From Aralia elata (lineage: Eukaryota; Streptophyta; Magnoliopsida; Apiales; Araliaceae), in contig CM068380.1 of the NCBI GenBank assembly GCA_034770075.1, positions 34,611,765 to 34,675,764 on the forward strand: DNA of 64,000 bases, read 5' to 3'. The notes under the pieces are model-generated. The model worked only from the letters and a program-made list of their open reading frames with translations, did no database searches and was not told where the DNA came from. Position numbers and translations under genes: made by a program. Positions 46,232 through 57,900 of this stretch are shown here, in pieces (the stretch's first letter is position 1; every line of letters starts with the position of its first letter).

Positions 46232-47632
46232 ATGCCGTCGAGATGCCAACCACGTCAACAAGCTCAAGAAAGCTTTACTAATAATAACAACAATGACGCC
46301 AATGCTAATCCTGTACAGCAGTTGGTAAACCTTTTAGCCGGAGCACTTGCGAATCAACTGCAAGCTCCACAAGTTACATCATTTAAGGATTTCAAAGCAG
46401 TAGGACCGCTAGAGTTTAGGGGTTCCATGAACCCAATCGAAGCCCAAACCTGGGTGATGGAAATGGAGAAGGTATTCAACGTTGCTAGGCTTAGTGATGA
46501 CTAAAAGACTGCCTTTGCAACGTTCATGCTTAAGTCAGAGGCCAACTACTGGTAGCAAGTGAATAAGGTTCGAGGAGGTCAGGGTGTAATCGCATGGGAT
46601 AGGTTTAAGGCGATGTTCTTTGAGATGTATTTTTCGGCAAGCTCGTGTAATCAGATGGAGGTTCAATTCCTGAAGCTAAAGCAAGGTACCATGTCTGTAC
46701 TGGAGTACGCTGTAAAGTTTAACGAATTGACAAGGTTCACAATATATCAGGTGAATATCGATGAGAGGAATGTGAGGAGATTTGAACAGGGATTGAAGCC
46801 GTGGTTGTAAAACAAAGTGTCAATGTTCCAATTGAACACTTTTGCATGAGTTTTGGAAAAGACGATTATCGCGGAAGGTGGAAGCGACGCTCTGACTAAG
46901 TATAACCAGGAGCAGAAGAAGAAGAAGGGTGAAAATGAGAACAACAAGGCTAGTGGTAGCAATAGTGTTGGTCACAATCAGAAGAGGAAGTGGAATGACA
47001 ATGGGTCTGCTGGGAATCAACAGGGAGGTCAAAAGAAGAAAGTAGAGGCGTGTGTTACCTACGGGAAGAATCATGTGGGAGTATGCCTGAAGGGGAAGAG
47101 GGTTTGCTACAATTGTGGCCAAGAGGGTCACATAGCACCAAATTATCCTAATCCTAAGAAGGGCGCTTGCTTTACTTGCGGGTCAAAGGATCATCTGGCT
47201 AGGGATTGCCCCAAGAAGGCAGCAGGAGGAGCAGGAAGGAGTATGGGAAACAGTGGTGGTAGCACGTTAACCATAACTGGATCAGCACCGACAAACCAAC
47301 CTATAGCCAGGACTTTAAACATGACCGTGCAGGACACCGTACAGTCACGTAATGTGGTGTCAGGTATCATTTCGATCAATAATATAAATGCTTATGTATT
47401 GTTTGATTCGGGTGCTACTTGCTTATTTATATCCGATGACTTTACTAAGAATCTAGATTTGCCTAAGGAGGAATTAGATTACCCTTTGAACATAGAAATT
47501 GCGAATAGGGAGGTAATTCCTGTTAGGTTTGTACACAAGAACTGTAAGGTGGACATTAAGGGAAACGTGATGACTGTAGATCTGATCCCAATCAAACTTG
47601 GGGAATTTGACGTTATTTTAGGAATGGATTAA
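46232..47632 (+). pseudogene. Element E Gag and protease
   Basis: From MPSRCQPRQQAQESF: an Asn-rich start, the capsid core (FKAVGPLEFRGSMNPIEAQT, WDRFKAMFFEMYF, RRFEQGLKPWL) and a basic linker (KGENENNKASGSN). Then come two zinc knuckles, the first damaged (CYNCGQEGHIAPNYP, last Cys is Tyr) and the second intact (CFTCGSKDHLARDC). The protease carries FDSGATCLFIS near 47404 and EFDVILGMD at the end. Stops at 46502, 46553, 46808, 46847 and 47630 fit Gln, Trp or Arg codons (47630 needs two G-to-A changes from TGG). No frameshift is present. Confidence 0.88.
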
Positions 47633-49291
47633 TTATTCAATTATGGGGCGATAATTGATTGCCAAAGGAAGTGTATTAACCTTATAACTCCGTCAAATGT
47701 AGTATTTTATAGCAGCAAGTCGCCTAGGCAAACAAGTTGTCTGACGATTATGCAGGCCAGGAAGATGTTTAGACAAGGTTGTGTTGGATACTTAGCCTAT
47801 ATAGTCGATACTCAAAAAGAGAGTCCGAAATTAGAAGAGATACCGGCCGTAAGAGACTTTGTAGACGTATTTCCAGACGATTTGCCAGGACTTCCGCCAG
47901 ATAGGGAAGTGGATTTCGTAATCGATTTGGTGCCAGGAAGTGGCCCTATATCGAAGGCGCCGTACCGTATGGCTCCAGTAGAGATGAAAGAATTGATGGT
48001 GCAATTGCAAGAACTTTTAGATAAGAAGTATATCCAGCCGAGCATATCGCCGTGGGGAGCGCCGGTGTTGTTTGTCAAGAAGAAAGATGGATCGATGCGA
48101 CTTTGCATTGATTACAGAGAGTTGAACAAGGTCACGATTAAAAATAAGTACCCGTTGCCAAGAATCGATGACTTGTTTGATCAATTGAAAGGAGCTAGGT
48201 ATTTCTCAAAGATAGATTTGAGAAGTGGTTATCATCAGTTGAAGGTAAGGGAGGAAGATGTACCGAAGACAGCGTTCATGATTCGTTATGGTCATTACGA
48301 GTTTCTTGTGATGTCATTTGGTCTAATGAATGCTGCTACAACATTTATGGACCTAATGAACAGGGTGTTTAAGCCATTTTTGGATAAGTTCGTAGTAGTA
48401 TTCATCGATGATATTTTAGTATATTCTAAAACTAAAGAAGAACATGCAGAGCATTTGAAGGCGACATTGGAAGCATTAAGAAGAGAGAAGTTGTACGCTA
48501 AGTTTTCAAAATGTGAATTCTGGATAAAGCGGGTGCAATTTCTTAGACATGTGATTGACAAGGATGGGATTTCGGTAGATCCGTCAAAGGTTGAAGTTGT
48601 ACTTAACTGGGATCAGCTGGAAACACTGTCGGAAGTAAGGAGTTTTCTAGGGTTGGCAGGTTATTACAAAAGATTCATTCAGGATTTTTCTAAAATTGCG
48701 ACTCCGTTAACGAATTTGACTAGGAAGGCGGTGAAGTTCATTTGGACGGAAAAGTGTGAGGAAAGTTTTCAAGAGTTAAAGAAGAGATTGAGTACGACAC
48801 CTGTGTTATCTCTTCTGGATAGCACGGGAAATTTTGTGGTGTACAGTGATGCGTCGCATAAAGGACTAGGCTGTGTACTTATGCAAAACGATAAGGTCAT
48901 TGTGTATGCGTCACAACAATTAAAGGACTATAAGAAGGGGTATCCTACCCATGATTTAGAATTGGCCGCTGTAGTGTTTGCTTTGAAGATCTGGAGGCAT
49001 TATCTTTACGGGGAGAAGTGTAAAATATATACAGACCATAAGAGTCTAAAATATATTTTCACATAAAAGGACCTGAACATACGACAGAGGAGATGGTTGG
49101 AATTGATAAAAGATTACGACTGCGAGATTTTATACCATCCGGGTAAAGCGAACGTTGTGGCCGATGCCTTAAGCAGAAAGGGTCGGGAGAAACTGTCTAT
49201 GTTAACCGCTTAGGAGGAGCTAATTACAACTATGGCAAAACTGGAGTTGGAGGTGAAATATCCGTAGGAATCTGACGAAAAACTGTTTCAA
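47633..49291 (+). pseudogene. Element E reverse transcriptase and RNase H
   Basis: In the same frame as gag. RT motifs: ISPWGAPVLFVKKKDGSMRL, CIDYRELNKVTIKNKYPLP, KIDLRSGYHQLKV, FGLMNAATTFMDLMN, catalytic FIDDILVYSK near 48405, then FLGLAGYYKRFIQDFSKIA. RNase H: VVYSDASHKGLGCVLMQ, HDLELAAVVFALKIW, YTDHKSLKYIF and, after a stop at 49064 (fits CAA), RQRRWLELIKDYD and ADALSRK. Further stops at 49211 and 49265. It closely matches the fragment in element A. Confidence 0.92.
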
Positions 49292-50737
49292 TTGGGTACC
49301 GACACAACTTTAGTGGATAAGGTTAAGGAAGCACAACTTCAGAATGAGGAATGTGAGAAAATCAAGAAAAAAATATCTGAAGGTGATGAAGTGAAATTCA
49401 AAGTTGATAATAAAGGAGTATTGAGATTCGAGGGAAGAATTTGGGTTCCGCCAGTACCAGAGGTTAAGGAGGAAATTTTGAGCGAAGCTCATAGTTCGAG
49501 ATATTCGATTCATCCGGGGAGTACGAAGATATACCAGGATCTCCGATAGCATTTCTGGTGGCCAAATATAAAAAGGGACGTTGCCGATTGTGTAGCCAAG
49601 TATTTGACACGTCAGAAAGTTAAAGCAAAACATCAGAGGCCGAGTGGGTTACTACAACCGTTAGAAATCCCAGAATGGAAATGGGAACATATCATAATGG
49701 ATTTCATAGTAGGTATTCCGATGACTCAGAAAGGGTTTGACGCAGTTTGGGTTATCATAGATCGACTGACGAAATCAACACATTTCTTACCGATCAAAAT
49801 CAGATTTAAACTAGATCAGTTGGCGAAGTTGTATGTGAAGGAGTTTATTTCGAGGCACGATATTCCAGTATCTATTCTTTCAGATAGGGATCCGCGATTC
49901 ATATCGAACTTCTGGAAGTGCCTGCAGGAATGCATAGGAACACAATTATGTATGAGTACGACATATCATCCACAGACTGGTGGACAGAGTGAAAGAACAA
50001 TTCAGATATTGGAAGATATGTTAAGAGCTTGCATCATGGATTTCAAAGGGAATTGGGATGATCATCTACCCTTGGTGGAATTTGCTTACAATAACAGTCA
50101 CCACACAAGTATTGGCATGCCGCCTTATGAAGCGTTGTACGACAGAAAATACAGAACTCCATTATGCTGGGATGAAGTTGGCGAACGTCAATTGCTAGGA
50201 CCAGAACTGGTACAATAGACTGCCGAAATCATCAAAGTGATCAGGGCGATATTGATAGCTGCTCAAGATAGACAGAAGAAATATGCCGATCAACACTACA
50301 AGAATCAAGAATTTGAATCTGGTAGCTACGTTTTCTTGAAAGTGTCTCCCTGGAAAGGGAAAATTCGATTTTGTAAAAAGGAAAAACTGAGCCCGAGGTT
50401 CATTGGACCATTTGAAGTGTTACAAAGAATTGGTGAAGTCACGTATGAGGTAGCCTTACCTCCAGCGTTAGAACACATCCACAATATTTTTCATATCTCG
50501 GTGTTACTACCATATAAACCCGACTACAAGCATGTTATAGAATATGAACCCCTGCAAGTCAAAAAAGATGTATCCTACAAAGAAGTGCCTGTTCAGATAG
50601 TTGACAGGAAAGAGCAAGTACTCAGAAATAAAATCATACCTTCTGTCAAGGTGATCTAGAGGAACCACAACGCTGAAGAAGCTACGTGGGAACTCGAAGA
50701 TCAGATGATGAAAAACTATCCTCAGTTATTTGCTTAG
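49292..50737 (+). pseudogene. Element E integrase with C-terminal chromodomain
   Basis: The zinc region (EAHSSRYSIHPGSTKIYQDL) has lost both Cys of its HHCC motif (VAKYLTRQKV where CLTCQ is expected), so it could not fold normally. The core keeps its acidic residues (MDFIVGIPMTQKG, ILSDRDPRFISNF, GGQSERTIQILEDML). The GPF region is followed by a chromodomain-like tail (VDRKEQVLRN, EEATWELEDQM) ending at a TAG, 50735-50737. Stops at 49547, 50216 and 50657 fit CAG, CAG and TGG. Chromodomains of chromoviruses direct integration to marked chromatin. Confidence 0.9.
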
Positions 50738-50843
50738 TCTATGTGTAGCGATTCTGGGGACAAAATCTTTGTAAAGGGGGAGAATGTAACGGGACAAATT
50801 AATTGAGTCGTGATTCTGGAGGTAGAATCCTTTTAAGGGGGGA

Positions 50844-53488
50844 AGTATATAACGAACGCGAATTTTACATTTAATCTTTAAATATTTATTGAATTAAATA
50901 AATATTTATGTGATTTATTTATTGAGCTAAATAAATATTTGATAAAATTGTTGTAAATTAATTTAATTAAATGTGTTATATGGATCATATTAATGTGAAA
51001 TAATTTTATGGTTCAAGGTGTGAATTTAATTGATTTAATTGAGATAATTTAATTAAATGAGTTATTTATTAATTTTGACGTTGTTCTAATTAATTTAATA
51101 ATTAATTAGAGATTTATTGATTTGTTATAATTAAATGAGAATTTTTATTATGTGATTACTTGATTTATTGAGTAATTGTGGCTTTATTTACTTGTAATTA
51201 AATAAAACAATTTGTTTATTAAAGTGTGACAACAGACTATACAATAAACTAGTTAATTAAAATAAATGAAAAAGAGAATAAGTAACTAGCAACCAAATAT
51301 AGTCTTAGGAACATGGGAGCAGTTAAGCGCATACTGGCCTTAACTGACTCCCATGTTACACTAGTTAATACCATCAGACTGTTCTCTTTAGCCAACTTAG
51401 CAAATACAGAGAGAAAAACTTGAGAGAATTTGAGATTTAGGAAGTAGTTTGGAGAATTAGAAGGAGGATTCCTACCAGCTTGCATAATTTAACAACTCAT
51501 CAGAGGTAATTTCCTAAATTTAAGTTTTAATTTACGTCTTTGAGTTTTCTCCATAAATGTTAAATTTAGTTCTCTGTAAACTAATTTTATGGCTAAATTA
51601 TCAGGAACTTGATGTTAGATGCTTGTTAATATGCATAATCTATTTTATATGATTTGTATTTGATTTAGAGTAATCAAATTCATGAGATTATGCTTTTAAT
51701 TGGAGTTCTGAAACTTACAGAGGAACAATATATATTTTAATATGACTTAAATGCATGAAAATTTATGTTCTAAATGTATATTAAACGGTAAATTGATTAT
51801 TGATTATGTTAATACATGTGAAAACAAAGAAAAGGGAACTTAAATGGACTGAATTGGTGTAGTAACGAATCTATTACGAGTGATTTCGTTAAATTTGAAG
51901 AAACTTTGATAAAATGATAAAAACCTCAAATTTTGGTTCTTAGATTCATGGTTTATACGATTTAAGTTGTTAGAATCATGCTAGAAGGCTTGGGTAACGA
52001 TTATATATGAATTATAGTAATTGGGTATGTTTAATTTGATGTATGAACAAGAAAGTTGGAAGTTTTATGGTCCTGCTGTGTGTTCTTCGCGAACTGAGTA
52101 TTTGAACCTGCATCGCGGCGCCGGTACCAAGAGGAAAACTGGCGCCGCAGCTCCAGCCCGGGGTGTCCGGTTCTGGATCAGTCCAGCGCCGTAGCGCCGG
52201 TCCGGGTCGGGTCAACGGGCCAGGTCAAAATAATTTCACATATATGGAGCAACATGATAATTATATAAAAGAATAACAATAGTTTAAGGGCTAAGTCTAG
52301 TTATGCTTTCTAAAGTGATTAACTGTTTAATAAAGGAAGTGATTAGTTGAACTTTGAGTGTTAATTGTTCAATGTGACTTGAATGTATAGGTTAATTAAA
52401 GAGCAAATAGATAGAAAACTGATAAATCCACATAAGAAATTGATATTTCCACATACAAAGTGTCGCCATAGATCCTATAGTGACGGTTTTCACCGCCGCT
52501 ATACATATACAACGACACTTTGTATGTGGAAATATCAATTTATTATGTGGAAATATCAATTTCCAATAGATATTATTAGTTGTAGCAGATGCACGAGGTA
52601 AGTTTTCATACTCTAACTTGATTTCAATTACGCAAATTTAAATTCTATTCTTATATTGAACAAGTTTCTTAACTCCACTTTATATTGAGCAAGTTCTTTA
52701 CCCTAGTTCATTCAAGTTCATGAATTCAAATGAGATATTCTAATTCCTTTTAGTAATACTTCAGTTAAACAGAGTTTATTCAACTACACATTTTGTGAGC
52801 TTCAGTCTTTGGTTCTTGAATACCATTTACATTTTAATTATTGAGCCTTGATTGACTAGCGAACCCTTATTGATTCGACTAGTCCATAGTTAATGAGCGT
52901 TCTAAATTCTTGAAACGTTATTGAAGTAAATCCAAACCAAATTTCCTTTGGTGCAGACTCTGATGTCAAACTGAGATGAACAACCCTCTTATAGGGGATT
53001 ATTTTACGCGTTAGCGTTTAGATATTGTGCACATACATGGTACAAAGGGCTGATCCCCCTAAGTACGAGAAGTAAGGTCCATATAGTCTTACGACTATTA
53101 AAGGTTTAAAGTAGAAATGGTTGATAACCTAGGACATAGTTCATGATCCTGTGACCCTCAGATGTTCTTTTGATTCTTGTTTTATAATCTTGATTCAAAA
53201 GCCGAGCTTTTAGTTATCCAGTATCCATCTACTATTCGCATGTTATTATTATTTTTTATTGTGATACTTGCTGGGCAATCGTTGCTCATTCTTGCATAAT
53301 AACATTGCAGCTAAGGTTGAAAGAGTTGACGAACCATCTAATAGTAAGGGAAAAGGCAAAGCAAACAAGTGATGAAGACTTGTTTAATTTATTGAAAGAT
53401 GTTATGTAATAGACTTATGTTATTTATGATATGTTTCCGCATTGATGTTTTGTTTAAGGTTAGATGACCTGAGATTGATGTTATTAAG
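50844..53488 (+). repeat. 3' LTR of element E, truncated by element B
   Basis: It follows the purine tract TTTTAAGGGGGGAAG and aligns with the 5' LTR from its start to position 32871 of that copy. It contains a 151-bp MITE at 52414. Compared with the 5' LTR, the GC-rich array region (52110-52230) has lost about 73 bp in several deletions, including an 8-bp loss in the first inverted repeat and a fusion of the third and fourth. Confidence 0.9.
52414..52564. mobile_element. 151-bp hairpin MITE in the 3' LTR of element E
   Basis: Absent from the matching position of the 5' LTR. AATAGATA is duplicated at 52406-52413 and 52565-52572 (8 bp, or 9 with one mismatch). The arms share TTGATATTTCCACATA and ACAAAGTGTCG against their inverted copies, and the loop holds CACCGCCGCTATA and TATAGTGACGG words. 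The terminal word resembles the MITE at 11540. Confidence 0.85.
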
Positions 53489-56400
53489 TGTTTGCCTAAA
53501 TCTATACTAGCAAAATACGCAAGTATATGCAGTCCACAAGTAATATAATGATAATAGAGTGTCGAACCCACAAAGAATTATTTAATAATAATTACCAAGT
53601 ACTAACAAATAATCAAATTAATTTTATTTAAACAATTCGATAAAATTTGTTGAATTTTGAAAATAAAGTACTAAACTAACTAATCACTAAATACCAAGAA
53701 TTGAATTTAGAGAAAAAGGCTTAAGATTACAATTTTTCTTAATGTTTCACTTGAATTAATACACTTCCTGTTAAGTTATATTAATTATTCCGGATTGTTA
53801 ATCAAGAACTCATCAATATTTATAACCATCTCTCGATGTATCATAAACGAATCAACTTAAATCCACAAAAGATAGAATTAAGATGAACACCCTAGTTAAC
53901 TAATTCACTATATCTCTATGTGAATTACAATTAAAAAGGATTTAAAGCACATGTTCTCTTTCAGATTACATGCGGCGTATAGGTATATCTCTATCCTAGA
54001 CACAAATTATGAGTTCCATCACCATGTAGAAAACACAATCACATGCTATTATGATTAGGTCTAAATCTATAATCTATCTCTCGAGTTCATAAAGATTACC
54101 ACAGTAATTGTTGATCAAACAATTAAGCAATTAATCACAAATTATAATAGACAACCCGATAATAATCAATAATAATTAACAAGGAATCATATCAATAAAA
54201 GCTACGCAATAAGTTCCATTGTAATCTTAAAAAGAAATTAGTTCATAATTGAATTAAAATCCATAATCCACAATTGATAAAGCATTCAAGAATACAAAAT
54301 AAGAGGTAGAGAAGAGAATAAAATCTGTAGACACAATCCTTGAGTCTCTCCTTCAGCTCCTTAATTGAATCCTTTTGCTCTGGCAATTGCTTCAAGCCTC
54401 CATCTCTTTCTCCCAAACTAGGGTTAGCAAAAAGTAGCAAGATCCCTGATGAGTGGGTTTTATACCTATGAATTAGGTATTGTTGAGCTTAATTATTATT
54501 ATCCTTAAGTATTTTTAGTATCATTTTATTTGTTTTTGTGTTTATTTATTGTAGGATGGAGTTAGAGGGGCATATAAGTCATTTGGTAAAGAAAAGAATT
54601 AAAAAGGATTAAAAATTAGGCTGAGTGGCATTTTTGTAAATATGTGGTCCTGGTCAAGCGCTGTAGGCGCTTGGATTTGAATAGGTTGAGCGCTCTAGGC
54701 GCTCTAATGCAGAATGAGAAGGTTTTGTACGGCTGTGAGAAAAAATTGAAGCCAATTAGGAATCTGAATGAGGGTTTATTAATATACAAAGGAGAAGACT
54801 TCAGAACATAACGCAACAAGGGATTTTGCAGATAAAACAATAAGGAGAACACGAAGGAGATTTGTTGAGCTTGAAGATCAAGACAGAGATTGGGAGTGGC
54901 TTTATAGTTTCTTTTATCCCTTTCTTTTATCTTTAATTTTTGTAATCTCTGGGATGTTTTTATTTATTATATGGATGATGTTTTCCTTTATTGTTATGAA
55001 CTAATTTCCAATTAAGATTGCAACAGAACTTAGTATGAAATTTAGATTGATGCTTCTTATTAAATTTTAGTTAATTATTCTTGAATCATTTATCATATCT
55101 TGTGCTTATTGATTAATTGTCTGATCAACAATTATCGGGATAATTTATACAAAATTAGAAGATGGAGTATAGATTTAGATCTGGGATATGATAGCATCCG
55201 TTCATATAATCTGAATAAGGTTAATATGTTTAACGTATAGGAGAGGAATATACCTATATGTCTTTTGCAGCCATTAAAAGAATCTGTGCTTGAAACCCTA
55301 ATTAACATAATTCACATAGGAATATAGTGAATTAATTAATTAGGGTGTTCCTTGTAATTCTGTTGCTTAATTGTTAGATTTATAAGGATTTGTTCATGTG
55401 TCTATCGGAAGAAGTGCGTGAATAATATAAAGAATTCTTGGTTAGCGATTCAGTGTAATTAATTAATTAAATAGGAAGTGTGTTGGTTTAAATGAAATAT
55501 TAAGGGAAGTTGTAATCTTAAACTATCATCTCTGCATTTATTCTTGCGACTTCATAATTCAGTAGTTAATTTTAGTTAATTTTAATTTTAATTCTCAAAT
55601 ATCATTCGTAGTTTAAATAGGATTAATTGAATTAGAATTAGTGATTGATAAATATTAACATATTTCCTCGTGGGAACGATACTCTACTTACTCTTTATTA
55701 TTTGTTGACCACGTATACTTGCGTGTAAATTGTCAATACCAATTTTGGACAACAATCCCTCTTATTGTAGGCCTCACATCATGTATTTATAGGTTTTAAT
55801 TAAAGTCCTAAACCAATTAGAAGTTACAATCCTTGTTCCATTCAATTTGGGTCAAAAATAAGCTTTTCAACAACCCAACCTAGCGCGGCCGCGCCCATAT
55901 TTGGCCTAGGAAACAGCGCGGCTGCGCCTAAGTGCCAGACATTATGTTTTTCACTCTACAGACCAGCGGGCCGCGCCCAAAATACACTTGGAACCGGCGC
56001 GACCACGCTCGACGAAATTTTGCTGCAGCATCTGTTGATAGATTGGTCATAAGTTTTGATCCGGGAGGAGTTACGAGGCCTGTCACCTATCAAATACAAG
56101 CTCTTGACGAGATCTACAACTTTCATGCTTTGACAATTGAGAGATTCGGATTGTATCAAAGTCAAAATTGGGCTTAAAGTGACTGTTATACAAATGACAA
56201 CTCCAAACTTTGAGGTTCAACGTCCGTTGGGAAAACGATCATTACTTTCTCATCCGAACTCCGATTGTGACGATTCAAGATGTTCTAAAAAGTTAAGAAG
56301 TAGATCTACAATAAAATTCAAGTTCCAAACCAAGAACATGCATCAACCTAGTTTTAAAAGCCATGCAATCTTCCCTTCTCGCGTTTACTTGCTTATTGTA

Positions 56401-56552
56401 CTCCAAAAGATGTTCGGATTGCGTTTCATTGCTTTTTCCTACAAAATAACATAAAAACACTATAAATACCTAATACTAACTTAAAATACTTAAGAACTCA
56501 CAAATTATCAAGCCAAACATACTGAATTCATAGATGTAAAATCCACTCATCA
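53489..56552 (-). repeat. 3' LTR of element B, containing solo LTR F
   Basis: On the minus strand it runs TGATGAGTGGATTTTAC to GATTTAGGCAAACA. Without F and its duplicated ATCCC it is 1751 bp. GC-rich inverted repeats (TAGCGCGGCCGCGCCCA and variants) lie at 55881, 55914, about 55964 and 55994. The minus-strand TATA (CTATAAATACATG) lies near 55792. Confidence 0.88.
54447..55754 (+). mobile_element. Solo LTR F (Athila-like)
   Basis: 1308 bp, TGATGAGTGGGTTTTATACC to AATTTTGGACAACA, with a perfect 5-bp duplication ATCCC at 54442-54446 and 55755-55759. The second LTR copy of B has the empty site. CAAGCGCTGTAGGCGCTTG (54655) and GAGCGCTCTAGGCGCTC (54688) are imperfect palindromes whose AGCGCT cores are 32 bp apart. 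A TATA-like TATACAAA lies at 54783. Solo LTRs arise by recombination between the two LTRs of one element. Confidence 0.93.
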
Positions 56553-57900
56553 AATACCCCCAAACTTAAATCTTTACTAGTCCTCAAGCAAACACTAAGA
56601 ACAACAACTATAACAACTAATTCTAAATAACAACTCATACGACTCGAGCAATGAATCAATACAAATTTGCATAATAGCCTCAAAGATTTCTTCTAATGTT
56701 AACTCAAGAAAAAAATTCTAAAAACATGCAAAGCCTAAAATTTCAACCTAATCATCAGTTTCATAACTACTCATGATTCTTTAAGGGCGTGTGTGTGCAT
56801 CCAAATATTCAACTAGCTATGACTCACGCTAGATCATATAATCAAATATTCATAAAAGATTTTCAAATCAACTCTAAAAACCTTTTTATCACATCAATCT
56901 CTGCTAATAAAGGCAAAACATAAAATTTAGATGATCTAAAGGATATTTCATATATTTAAGCACACGTGAACCCTTCCCAAGTATTTTAAAACACAATTTT
57001 TCTTTCCTTTTTTTTCCTTTTTAGTGAGTGAATTTTACGCTCCATCTCACTTCCCATTGAACGAGTGCGTTTTACGCTCCCTCTCGTTTTCTCTCACACG
57101 AGTGCGTTTTACACTCTTTCTCGTGCTTGTGTTTATAGGTGAGTTTGTTTTACGCTCCATCTCAACCCACCACATGATTTATTCTTTCACTCAGGAAGGT
57201 TTCACAATTTTCAAAATTTTTAATAACCCAAGATTTCCTCCAAACTTATGTTAATGCCTAAATTTCGCTTTGAATGATGCTCAAATAAGATTTTAAAGTT
57301 TCAATGATATCTTTCACAAGTATTCAACCAATTTTTTTCCTTAAGACACAACTAGCTAAACATATGGATATGTGCTTTGAAGTTCAAAAAGATCACAAAT
57401 AGTGTAAACTCAACTTATAAGTCAAAATATAAACTAAGCATGCTTCTCAACTTCACAATAATTGCAAAAAAAAAAAATTTAACCCATTTTTTTTCTTATC
57501 ATTGGCCATAATCAAATTCAAATCAAACCATTGCTCACCTATCCTAAAAACATACTAACTAACATGCAATCTTAATAAACTAAAATAAATAACACAAAAC
57601 AAGACCACACCCCCAAACTTAAACTAGACATTGTCCTCAATGGCTAAGATAGAAAAAATTAAAATAGAGGACTTTCATGAAAATATAGCAATCTTCCTCC
57701 TTGTCTGCTAAGTCTGAAGAATAGGCTAGGCACATTGAAATGAATAAGGCATTGCACTTGAATTGGACTCGAATAACTTGTAAACACATTAGAAGCAAGT
57801 TTATTAACTTCTAATAAATGCAAATTTATTAACTACTATGAAACCTAATAAAATAAATAAAAACTAAAAATTAAACTTGGGTTGCCTCCCAAGAAGCGTT
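56553..57900 (-). promoter_or_regulatory. Element B 3' noncoding region: two purine tracts and hairpin repeats
   Basis: On the minus strand, AAGTTTGGGGGTGTG lies near 57615 (preceded by TTGAGGACAATGTC) and AAGTTTGGGGGTATT abuts the LTR at 56567-56553 (preceded by TTGAGGACTAG). Between them, at 57030-57165, four copies of a word like GAGCGTAAAACGCACTCG are repeated at 25-40 bp intervals. No gene is visible. Confidence 0.7.

Larger units (their letters stand above)
30313..53488 (+). mobile_element. Element E: Tekay-lineage chromovirus, interrupted by C and B
   Basis: The 5' LTR is 30313-33017, followed by a tRNA-iMet primer site, a coiled-coil ORF split by element C, gag-pol at 46232-50737, and a 3' LTR from 50844 that is cut at 53488 by element B. 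About 146 bp of that LTR (equivalent to 32872-33017) must lie beyond the window. Gag-pol is one continuous reading frame broken only by stop codons. E lies within the gag region of element H. Confidence 0.88.
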
